Assembly (NCBI GenBank): GCA_905181865.1
Contig: CAJIZG010000003.1
Span: forward strand, 265,001 to 329,000
Direction of reading: 5' to 3'
Length of the DNA stretch: 64,000 bases
Source: Urechidicola croceus
GTDB taxonomy: Bacteria; Bacteroidota; Bacteroidia; Flavobacteriales; Flavobacteriaceae
Of this stretch, positions 28,614 to 36,250 are shown piece by piece. A model generated the notes under the pieces. The model worked only from the letters and a program-made list of their open reading frames with translations. It was not told the DNA's origin and did no database searches. Positions within the stretch are counted from its first letter, which is position 1. The number at the start of each line of letters is the position of its first letter. Both the position numbers and the translations under genes were made by a program.

Positions 28614-29561
28614 CTATTCGCCTTCAATACTCTTAAAAGCATTGATAATCTGACCTACCAATCTATGGCGTACCACATCTTTTTCATCCAAGTGAACCAT
28701 CGCTATTCCTTTAACATCTTTCAGTACTAAAACGGCTTCTTTCAAACCAGAAACTTGGCGATGTGGTAAATCTATTTGCCCAGGGTCGCCAGTAATTATA
28801 AACTTAGCATTTTTTCCCATTCGCGTTAAGAACATTTTCATTTGCCCGTGTGTCGTATTTTGAGCTTCATCTAAAATAACAAATGCATTGTCTAAAGTTC
28901 TTCCACGCATAAATGCCAGTGGAGCTATTTGAATAACCCCTTTTTCTAAGTAAGAATCCAAACGCTCAAAAGGTATCATATCTCTTAATGCATCGTATAG
29001 TGGTTGCATATAAGGATCTAATTTTTCTTTCATATCGCCCGGTAAAAAACCTAATTTCTCACCAGATTCAACTGCCGGTCTTGTTAATATAATTCGCCTG
29101 ACCTCTTTTTCCTTTAAAGCCTTTACTGCAAGTGCAACAGCCGTGTAAGTTTTACCAGTTCCTGCGGGACCTACTGCAAACAACATATCGCTCTTTTGCA
29201 TATAATCCACCATTTTCTGCTGATTTGCACTTTGTGCCTTGATCAGTTTCCCACCAACACCATGAACCAAAACACCCTCTACATTCTTGGAATTACTTTG
29301 AGAGGATTCGTCAGAAATAATAATTCTTTCGATGCTGTTCTCATCTAACTTGTTGTATTTGTTAAAATGATTAATCAACATCTGAACCTTTTTTTCAAAC
29401 TGATCCAATAGTTCTGATTCCCCAAAAGCTTTCAGTTTGGTTCCTCTAGCAACTATTTTTAACTTTGGGAAATACCTCTTTATGATAGCTATATTACTGT
29501 TCCCAATTCCAAATAAATCATTTGGATTGATATCTATAAGTTCTATTAATCGCTCGTTCAA
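28614..29561 (-). CDS. phoH: PhoH family ATPase
   Basis: 315 residues. Walker A VGPAGTGKTYTAVAL and Walker B AFVILDEAQNTT define a PhoH-type P-loop ATPase, after an N-terminal KH-like region (about 20-80, IVARGTKLKAFGESELL). The start is TTG at 29561; no ATG gives a family-like N-terminus. PhoH proteins are linked to RNA metabolism. The upstream 321 bases separate it from the divergent SAM hydrolase-like gene. It is probably cotranscribed with purC. Confidence 0.94.
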   Translation of the reverse strand: MNERLIELIDINPNDLFGIGNSNIAIIKRYFPKLKIVARGTKLKAFGESELLDQFEKKVQMLINHFNKYNKLDENSIERIIISDESSQSNSKNVEGVLVHGVGGKLIKAQSANQQKMVDYMQKSDMLFAVGPAGTGKTYTAVALAVKALKEKEVRRIILTRPAVESGEKLGFLPGDMKEKLDPYMQPLYDALRDMIPFERLDSYLEKGVIQIAPLAFMRGRTLDNAFVILDEAQNTTHGQMKMFLTRMGKNAKFIITGDPGQIDLPHRQVSGLKEAVLVLKDVKGIAMVHLDEKDVVRHRLVGQIINAFKSIEGE

Positions 29562-29882
29562 ATACTTATTATTTTTAGTTTCATGTGTTATTTTTTACTC
29601 CTTTAATTCGGTCACATGGTTCACCCATATTTCTCAATCCCTTGGATATTGACTTTTATTTATGGATGTTATACCTGTTTATATTTATTTTTTGTTTTGT
29701 CAGATGCCGTTCCCCATTCGTCATTTCATTGTGTGATGAAAATCTTAACTTGCTCGTTTCAATTTGTTCAAAAAAATAGCTGTTAAAAACAAATCAATTT
29801 TATATGAATATTGATTAGATTTGTAACAAATTTAAAAATAAATTGTTGCAATCAACAAATAATCTTAGGAAGTAATTAACAA
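29562..29882. other. Divergent intergenic region phoH / SAM hydrolase-like
   Basis: 321 bases between divergent genes, so it must hold both promoters. No exact TAnnTTTG was found at a clear distance from either start. No protein remnant was recognised. A nine-codon minus-strand frame (ATG at 29584, stop TGA overlapping the phoH TTG) is too short to judge and is probably chance. Confidence 0.45.
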
Positions 29883-30713
29883 ATGTCTTTGATAACTTTG
29901 ACGACCGATTTTGGACTAAAAGACCACTTTGTTGGCGCTGTAAAAGGAGCAATTTATACAGAATTGCCTGATGTTAATATTGTAGACATCTCTCATGACA
30001 TCTCTCCATTTAATATTCCAGAGACTGCGTATGTAATGAAAAATGCCTACAAGAGTTTCCCAGAAGGAAGTATTCATATTATTGGGGTAGATTCTGAACT
30101 AGATGAAGAAACAAAACACATTGCTTTAAAATTAGACAATCACTATTTTATTTGTCCGAATAACGGTGTAATATCCATGATTGCGTCAGAATTTAGACCC
30201 GAAAAAATTGTTGAAATTAATATCCATGATCATGTGGAAAGTAGTTTTCCTGTGTTGGATGTTTTTGTAAAGGTAGCCTGTCATTTAAAGCGTGGTGGTA
30301 CTTTGGAGGTGATTGGAAGAGAAATCGAAGATTTTAAGCGCATCACAGACATTCAACCTGCCATTTCTTTCGATACACGAAAAATTACAGGGAGTGTCAT
30401 TTATATTGATAATTATGGAAACATCATTACCAATATCAATAGAAAATTATTTAATAAAATTGGAGGTGGTAGAGATTTCACTATGCTTATTGGACGATAT
30501 ACTTTTAAGAAAATACACGATCGATATAACGATATTGTAAATTTTGATTTACCCCCAGACCAAAGAAATCAGGATGGCACAAAATTGGCTATTTTTAATT
30601 CCGCAGGTTTTATAGAGATTGCTATTTATAGAAGTAATATGAAAACTGTTGGAGGTGCCGCCAGTTTACTTGGATTTGAATATAGAGATCAATTGTCCAT
30701 TTCTTTTGAATGA
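29883..30713 (+). CDS. SAM hydrolase / hydroxide adenosyltransferase-like protein (DUF62)
   Basis: 276 residues of the fluorinase/chlorinase-like family. N-terminal TLTTDFGLKDHFVGAVKG and IVDISHDISPFNI hold the conserved Asp residues for SAM binding; FICPNNGVIS and IYIDNYGNIITNI follow the family pattern. Most bacterial members hydrolyse S-adenosylmethionine to adenosine and methionine and do not halogenate. It is cytoplasmic and lies 97 bases upstream of gldF. Confidence 0.92.
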   Translation: MSLITLTTDFGLKDHFVGAVKGAIYTELPDVNIVDISHDISPFNIPETAYVMKNAYKSFPEGSIHIIGVDSELDEETKHIALKLDNHYFICPNNGVISMIASEFRPEKIVEINIHDHVESSFPVLDVFVKVACHLKRGGTLEVIGREIEDFKRITDIQPAISFDTRKITGSVIYIDNYGNIITNINRKLFNKIGGGRDFTMLIGRYTFKKIHDRYNDIVNFDLPPDQRNQDGTKLAIFNSAGFIEIAIYRSNMKTVGGAASLLGFEYRDQLSISFE

Positions 30714-30810
30714 TGGCATCTAAACATACGCTATTTAAATACTAAATGTTAGATTGTATCGTTTTCTAAATTAAAACAATACTAAAATTTAAAAAGACCC
30801 ATTCAAATTA

Positions 30811-31530
30811 ATGATTGCCATTTTAAAAAAAGAGTTAAATGCATTTTTTTCCACGCCTATTGGGTATATGGTAATTGGTGCCTTCTTAGTGCTTAATGGC
30901 CTTTTTTTATGGGTGTTTGATGGAGAATTTAATATCTTAAATACTGGATTTGCAGATTTAAACGGCTTTTTTTATTTAGCTCCTTGGATTTTTATTTTTT
31001 TAATTCCTGCCATTACAATGCGGATGTTTTCCGATGAATATAGTCTCGGAACTATTGAAATTTTAAAAACAAAACCTCTTGGTGATTGGCAAATTATTCT
31101 AGGTAAATATGTAGCCTCGTTAGTACTGATTGTAGCAGCAATACTACCGACTTCCATCTATGTTTATAGCATAGGAATACTCGGTAATCCTGCTTTTAAT
31201 TTTGATCTTGGAAGTCTCATTGGTTCCTACTTAGGCTTGCTGTTTTTGGCAAGTACCTATGCGGCCATCGGACTGTTTTCATCAATTCTATCAAGTAATC
31301 AAATTATTGCATTTATTATTGCCGTTGGCTTATCACTCTTTTTATATGCCGGTTTTGATGCGATGGATACGTTATTTGGAAATTTAGAATATACCATTCA
31401 CAAGATAGGTATGAAAGCCCATTTTAACAGTATTGCACGTGGTGTGATAGATACCCGAGATTTGGTGTACTTTCTAAGTATCTCCTTTTTCTTTTTAGCA
31501 CTTACTAAATTTAAGTTAGGAAGTGAGTAA
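30811..31530 (+). CDS. gldF: Gliding motility ABC transporter permease GldF
   Basis: A 239-residue ABC-2 type permease with about six membrane helices, opening IAILKKELNAFFSTPIGYMV and containing MRMFSDEYSLGTIEILKTKPL. GldF works with GldG and the ATPase GldA, encoded elsewhere, in Flavobacterium gliding. It overlaps gldG by eight bases, indicating coupled translation. Confidence 0.95.
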   Translation: MIAILKKELNAFFSTPIGYMVIGAFLVLNGLFLWVFDGEFNILNTGFADLNGFFYLAPWIFIFLIPAITMRMFSDEYSLGTIEILKTKPLGDWQIILGKYVASLVLIVAAILPTSIYVYSIGILGNPAFNFDLGSLIGSYLGLLFLASTYAAIGLFSSILSSNQIIAFIIAVGLSLFLYAGFDAMDTLFGNLEYTIHKIGMKAHFNSIARGVIDTRDLVYFLSISFFFLALTKFKLGSE

Positions 31531-33172
31531 GTATTCCAACATATCAAAAATACTTGCGCTATTCATAGTTTTATGGGTCGTTAACTTTATTAGTTCTGCC
31601 ATTTATAAGCGTTTTGATTTAACAGAAGATGGCAGGTATACACTCTCTCAACCAGCCATAACTATTTTAGAAAAAGTTGATACCAGACTCTTAATAAATG
31701 TTTATTTGGAAGGAGAATTCCCTTCAGAATTTAGGCGATTACAAGATGAGACAGAACAATTATTAGAAGAACTAAAAGTTGAAAATCCAAAAATTCGCTT
31801 TCGCTTTTTAGATCCCTTAGAAAATGATCCCGAAGCATTGATCAAAAAGGGATTACAACCAAGTCAGTTGTCTATTCAGAAAAATGGAAGCACCTCAGAA
31901 ATCCTTATTTTTCCATGGGCTACTGTAAAAAACGGTAGTAAAACGGAAAAGGTTTCTCTGCTAAAAGACACCAATGCCCAATCACAAGACGAACAACTGC
32001 AAAACGCCATCCAAAATTTGGAATATGCCTTTGTTGACGCGATTCATAAAGTGACCTCAAAAAAAGAAAAGAAGATTGCCATACTCAAAGGAAATGGTGA
32101 ATTGGAAGATATTTATATCGCAGATTTTTTACGCAAAATAGGTGAATATTATCATTTAGCCCCTTTCACTTTAGACAAGGTTGAAACGTCTCCAACATTA
32201 ACCGTAAAGCATTTAAAGGAATACGACTTAGCCATCATAGCCAAACCGTCAGAACGATTTACTGATGAAGAAATATTCACTTTAGATCAGTTTGTTATGG
32301 GTGGTGGTAATACACTTTGGTTGGTAGATCAAGTTCAAGCAGAATTGGATAGTTTAATGACGACGGGAGAATCATTAGCCTATACTAGAGATTTAAATTT
32401 GACAAGTTTATTATTTAGTTATGGTGTGCGTATCAATCGTGATTTAGTAGAAGATTTATACAGTTCAAAAATTCCAATAGCATCTGGAAATATAGGGAAT
32501 AAAACACAGTTCAATCAGTTTTTATGGAGCTATTACCCGCTCACACAAACAACGAATAACCATGCTATTAATAGTAATATTGAACCCGTCAGCTTTAAGT
32601 TTTCTAACAGTATAGAATTATTAAAAAATAACATTCAAAAAACGGTGTTATTACAAAGTTCGCGGTTGTCAAGAACCGTTGGATCGCCAACGATCATTAC
32701 ACTAAAATCTATCGCCGAAAAACCAGATCCAGCAAATTATACACAAGGAAACCTACCCATGGCCGTTCTTTTAGAAGGTACATTTAAATCAGCTTATGCT
32801 AATAGAATTCATCCTTTTAAATTAGATGCGCTAAAAACTTCACCAGAAAATCACAAAATGATTGTGATTTCGGATGGAGACCTAATTGCTAATCAAGTAA
32901 CACGTGGACAGCCAGAGAAGCTTGGAGTTGATAGACTGACAGGCCAGCAATTTGGTAATAAAGAGTTTTTATTAAATTGTGTGAGTTACTTGCTCGACGA
33001 TTCGAGGTTGATACAGATTAGATCAAAAACAATCGACCTTAAAACCTTAGATCGAGAAAAATCTTTTCAAAAAAAATCTTTGTATCAATTGTTAAATGTC
33101 ATTACTCCCCTTATTCTATTGGCACTATTCGGCATTGGTTTTCATCAAATCAGAAAGAAAAAGTATCAATAA
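31523..33172 (+). CDS. gldG: Gliding motility-associated ABC transporter substrate-binding protein GldG
   Basis: 549 residues with an N-terminal membrane helix (about 9-25), then YKRFDLTEDGRYTLSQPA typical of GldG, a large periplasmic domain, and a C-terminal helix (LLNVITPLILLALFGIG) with basic tail. GTG start inside gldF. GldG is the auxiliary component of the GldAFG complex. In many flavobacteria gldG is followed closely by dnaN; here about 6 kb of other genes intervene. Confidence 0.95.
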   Translation: MSKYSNISKILALFIVLWVVNFISSAIYKRFDLTEDGRYTLSQPAITILEKVDTRLLINVYLEGEFPSEFRRLQDETEQLLEELKVENPKIRFRFLDPLENDPEALIKKGLQPSQLSIQKNGSTSEILIFPWATVKNGSKTEKVSLLKDTNAQSQDEQLQNAIQNLEYAFVDAIHKVTSKKEKKIAILKGNGELEDIYIADFLRKIGEYYHLAPFTLDKVETSPTLTVKHLKEYDLAIIAKPSERFTDEEIFTLDQFVMGGGNTLWLVDQVQAELDSLMTTGESLAYTRDLNLTSLLFSYGVRINRDLVEDLYSSKIPIASGNIGNKTQFNQFLWSYYPLTQTTNNHAINSNIEPVSFKFSNSIELLKNNIQKTVLLQSSRLSRTVGSPTIITLKSIAEKPDPANYTQGNLPMAVLLEGTFKSAYANRIHPFKLDALKTSPENHKMIVISDGDLIANQVTRGQPEKLGVDRLTGQQFGNKEFLLNCVSYLLDDSRLIQIRSKTIDLKTLDREKSFQKKSLYQLLNVITPLILLALFGIGFHQIRKKKYQ

Positions 33173-33187
33173 GTTTATCTTATTGTT

Positions 33188-33195
33188 TATATTTG
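33188..33195 (+). promoter_or_regulatory. -7 promoter element of the DUF2911 gene
   Basis: TATATTTG matches the Bacteroidota TAnnTTTG consensus and lies 21 bases before the DUF2911 ATG. No clear -33 TTG sits at the right distance, so this rests on the -7 element alone. Confidence 0.5.
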
Positions 33196-33216
33196 TGTAT
33201 AACTAAAAATTAAAGG

Positions 33217-33753
33217 ATGATAAAAAAACTTTCTACACTAGTATTAATTCTGAGCGTTGCAATGATGGTAAATGCTCAAGACAAAAAACCAGCACCTAGT
33301 CCAAGTTCACAACTTAAGCAAGTTGTAGGTCTAACCGATGTTACGGTAGATTATTCTAGACCCTCTATGAAAGGGAGAAAAATATTTGGAGGACTTGAAT
33401 CATATGGTAAGGTTTGGAGAACTGGAGCCAATGCAAGAACAAAAATTACTTTTAGCGATGATGTAACTATTGCCGGAAAATCTTTAAAAGCGGGTACGTA
33501 TGCAATTTTCACAATTCCAACCGCAACATCTTGGGAAGTTATATTTTATACAAATCATAGCGGTGGAGGTGCTCCAGCATCAATAGATGAGTCTTTGGTT
33601 GCTTTGAGAACCAATGTCGAAGTTAATGAACTACCTTTTGAGGTTGAATCTCTGTTAATTACTATTGGAGACCTAAGAAATGGTGGTGCTAATCTTCAAA
33701 TTATTTGGGAAAATATAGCGGTATCAATACCATTTACGGTCCCAACATATTAA
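33217..33753 (+). CDS. DUF2911 domain-containing secreted protein
   Basis: 178 residues with a signal peptide (LVLILSVAMMVNAQ). The body is the DUF2911 family: SSQLKQVVGLTDVTVDYSRP, KGRKIFGGL, YGKVWRTGANARTKITFSDD and LKAGTYAIFTIP. The family is widespread in Bacteroidota and predicted periplasmic or outer-membrane associated; its function is unknown. It probably forms its own transcript, ending at the terminator at 33871. Confidence 0.92.
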   Translation: MIKKLSTLVLILSVAMMVNAQDKKPAPSPSSQLKQVVGLTDVTVDYSRPSMKGRKIFGGLESYGKVWRTGANARTKITFSDDVTIAGKSLKAGTYAIFTIPTATSWEVIFYTNHSGGGAPASIDESLVALRTNVEVNELPFEVESLLITIGDLRNGGANLQIIWENIAVSIPFTVPTY

Positions 33754-33870
33754 GAAAACTAAAATATTTAGAGCGCTTATATTATTTATTGGAGTTTTGT
33801 CTTATTATCAAGAAAAAGCCAGTTTAGAGTTCCTTAAATATTAAAATTAAGTTTCTTTGAAACTGAATAT

Positions 33871-33896
33871 AAAAAGCTCGCAAATGCGAGCTTTTT
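33871..33896. terminator. Bidirectional intrinsic terminator
   Basis: AAAAAGCTCGCA (33871-33882) pairs with TGCGAGCTTTTT (33885-33896) in a perfect 12-bp stem with a minimal loop and A/T tails on both sides. It lies 117 bases after the DUF2911 stop. Confidence 0.88.
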
Positions 33897-34340
33897 ATAT
33901 TTTAGGGAAATTTTATTTTGGCGAAATTGGGCTTTCACGAACTCCTATACTTCGACGAAAACACATAAAACTCTACTAATAGCATACGTTTGAACGCTGT
34001 TTAATAGCATTTCTAGCAATCCATGCAACTATCAAGGAGGATTACGAGATTGGATATTACTAAAAAACTAGACTACAGAGCATTTATTACGAAATGAATT
34101 TTAAAATAATCAGAAATAATTTCAATTTTTTTTTGTTCGACTAAATAGAAAATCTACACATAACTTAAACTACCATTCTACATTGACAATATCAACACAC
34201 AAAAGAAACGTATTAAAAGGTTATTATGATGTTACATATCCTTGAACTCAACTTGGTTGGGATAAGAACTAATTGCACCTCTATAAGATTTAAATAGTCA
34301 AGATTATCATTGGTTTGACTTCGCCAAATTCAACTTAAAT
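33897..34340. other. Intergenic region, possible traces of decayed coding sequence
   Basis: 444 bases between the terminator and the 3' end of the minus-strand symporter. No intact gene. A plus-strand stretch near 34208-34270 reads RNVLKGYYDVTYP, stop, TQLGWDKN, which looks protein-like, but it is short and not assigned to a family. It may be a fossil or chance. Confidence 0.35.
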
Positions 34341-36071
34341 CTAAATCTTATCAGCATTCAATTTATCGGTTCCTTTCGTTATAGTTTGAATTAATAATGC
34401 AAAGAATATTACCATGACACATCCAATTAAATTTAACCACAAATAAGCCAATTCAATAACTCCAGTCATGTTCAAATAAAATAATAATAGAACACCTGCT
34501 TCACCTAAAATAGCACCATAAAAAGTTCCTCGACCTCTTATCTTTTTCAAAAAGAAAGCAATCATAAAAACCCCTAAAATAGTACCGTAAAACAACGAAC
34601 CAATTATATTTACCGCTTCAATTAGATTGTCAAATAGCGAAGCAAACGTTGCAAACAGCAAAGCAATAATTCCCCATCCAAATGTAAACCATTTAGACAT
34701 CTTTAAATAGTGCTGGTCCGTTTGATCTTTCACATACGAGCGTTTATAAATATCAATCAAAGAAGTTGTTGCCAAAGCATTTAATTCTGAAGCCGTTGAA
34801 GACATCGCTGCTGAGAAAATAACAGCCAACAACAAACCAATTAATCCGATTGGTAAATGATCTGTGACAAAAGTTATAAATACGTAATCAGAATCTTCTG
34901 CTTCTAACTTAATAGTTCCTTTTTCTGAAACCGTTTTAATCAATTCTTTTGCATCACCTCGCAATGCTTTTTCCTTCGCTAAAGCACTGTTCATTATAGC
35001 CACGGCCTCTTTATTATCTTTACCTGATCTTTTATTATCAATTACGGTTGCAATCGCGTCACGCTTAAATTCAGCATTAAGGTTTAGTTCCTTTTCTAAG
35101 TCATTATATTCGGCTGCGAACGGAGATTGCTCAACTACTTCTACATTGGCTTTATTAAAATGTAATGGAGCATCGTTAAACTGATAAAACACAAATACCA
35201 TGATTCCAATAAATAAAATAGCAAACTGCATTGGTACTTTAAAAATTCCATTAAAAAGTAATCCCAATCTACTTTGAGTTAGCGATTTTCCAGACAAATA
35301 ACGTTGTACTTGAGATTGATCTGTACCGAAATAAGATAGAAATAAGAAGGTTCCACCGAGCAGTGCAGACCATATATTATAGCGATTTGATAAATCAAAC
35401 TCAAAATCAACCACATTCAATTTTCCCATATTACCAGCAATATCCACAGCATCAGAAAGGGTAATATTGGGTGGTAATTTATTTACCAATATTAAAAACG
35501 CTACAAACATCCCTGTTAGAATTACAACCATTTGCTGCTTCTGAGTTTGACTAACAGCATTGGTCCCTCCAGAAACAGTGTAAATAATTACAAGGGACCC
35601 GATCAATAAATTGGTGATATTTAAATTCCATCCTAAAATAGAAGACAAAATAATAGAAGGCGCAAAAATGGTTAATCCAGCTGCCAATCCTCTTTGAACT
35701 AAAAAAAGTGACGCCGTTAAAGAACGTGTTTTTAAATCGAATCTATCTTCTAAAAACTCATAGGCTGTATATACTTTAAGGTTATAATATCTCGGCAGAA
35801 AGAACACACATAAAATAATCATGGCAATGGGTAAACCAAAATAAAATTGTGCAAAACGCATCCCATCATCAAAAGCCTGACCAGGGGTTGATAAAAAGGT
35901 TATTGCGCTGGCTTGGGTGGCCATAACCGATAATCCAATGGTATACCAGGGCAAGGTTTGTTCTCCTCTTAAAAAAGATTCCGTTGTATTTACATTACGT
36001 GTTTTCCATATTCCATACCACACGATTGTTACTAAAATTGCTATTAAAACGGTCCAATCGATAATATGCAT
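34341..36071 (-). CDS. Sodium:solute symporter (SSS family)
   Basis: 576 residues, about 13 membrane helices, opening HIIDWTVLIAILVTIVWYG. Sodium symporter features include FLSTPGQAFDDGMRFAQFYFG and AAMSSTASELNALATTSLID, the Ser/Thr-rich sodium-site helix. A soluble charged insert of about 110 residues (roughly 305-395) carries KERNLN-like acidic/lysine stretches. Its ATG overlaps by one base the stop codon of a 38-residue membrane protein gene (TAATG), and a PIG-L deacetylase lies upstream in the same operon. The substrate is unknown; an amino sugar derivative or sialic-acid-like compound would fit the deacetylase, as inference. Confidence 0.92.
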   Translation of the reverse strand: MHIIDWTVLIAILVTIVWYGIWKTRNVNTTESFLRGEQTLPWYTIGLSVMATQASAITFLSTPGQAFDDGMRFAQFYFGLPIAMIILCVFFLPRYYNLKVYTAYEFLEDRFDLKTRSLTASLFLVQRGLAAGLTIFAPSIILSSILGWNLNITNLLIGSLVIIYTVSGGTNAVSQTQKQQMVVILTGMFVAFLILVNKLPPNITLSDAVDIAGNMGKLNVVDFEFDLSNRYNIWSALLGGTFLFLSYFGTDQSQVQRYLSGKSLTQSRLGLLFNGIFKVPMQFAILFIGIMVFVFYQFNDAPLHFNKANVEVVEQSPFAAEYNDLEKELNLNAEFKRDAIATVIDNKRSGKDNKEAVAIMNSALAKEKALRGDAKELIKTVSEKGTIKLEAEDSDYVFITFVTDHLPIGLIGLLLAVIFSAAMSSTASELNALATTSLIDIYKRSYVKDQTDQHYLKMSKWFTFGWGIIALLFATFASLFDNLIEAVNIIGSLFYGTILGVFMIAFFLKKIRGRGTFYGAILGEAGVLLLFYLNMTGVIELAYLWLNLIGCVMVIFFALLIQTITKGTDKLNADKI

Positions 36072-36187
36072 TAGTTATATTTTTTTGTGAATAAAGTGAA
36101 TAAAACAACTAATACTATTTGAAATAATAGCACAAATAAATAGAGGCGATTCCATGTTTTAAATATGGGTGGTTTTTGATCTGGCAT
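36071..36187 (-). CDS. 38-residue single-helix membrane microprotein, coupled to the symporter
   Basis: A short minus-strand gene between PIG-L and the symporter. It encodes MPDQKPPIFKTWNRLYLFVL followed by a hydrophobic run and the ending FTKKYN. The soluble N-terminus of about 14 residues leads into one membrane helix (about 16-33) and a lysine tail. Its stop TAA shares one base with the symporter ATG (36069-36071). The 63-base gap to PIG-L is otherwise unexplained. By analogy with DUF4212 and other small SSS partners, it is probably an accessory subunit of the symporter. No family name is recognised. Confidence 0.75.
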   Translation of the reverse strand: MPDQKPPIFKTWNRLYLFVLLFQIVLVVLFTLFTKKYN

Positions 36188-36250
36188 TTTATCTTGTTTA
36201 TTTTTATTAGTTATTTTATTAAGAAGTCCTATATGCTAACTCTTATTTTT

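Noticed and set aside
29558-29584. Nine-codon leader frame overlapping the phoH start
   Set aside because: Too short to tell from chance; no attenuator-like structure or codon bias seen.
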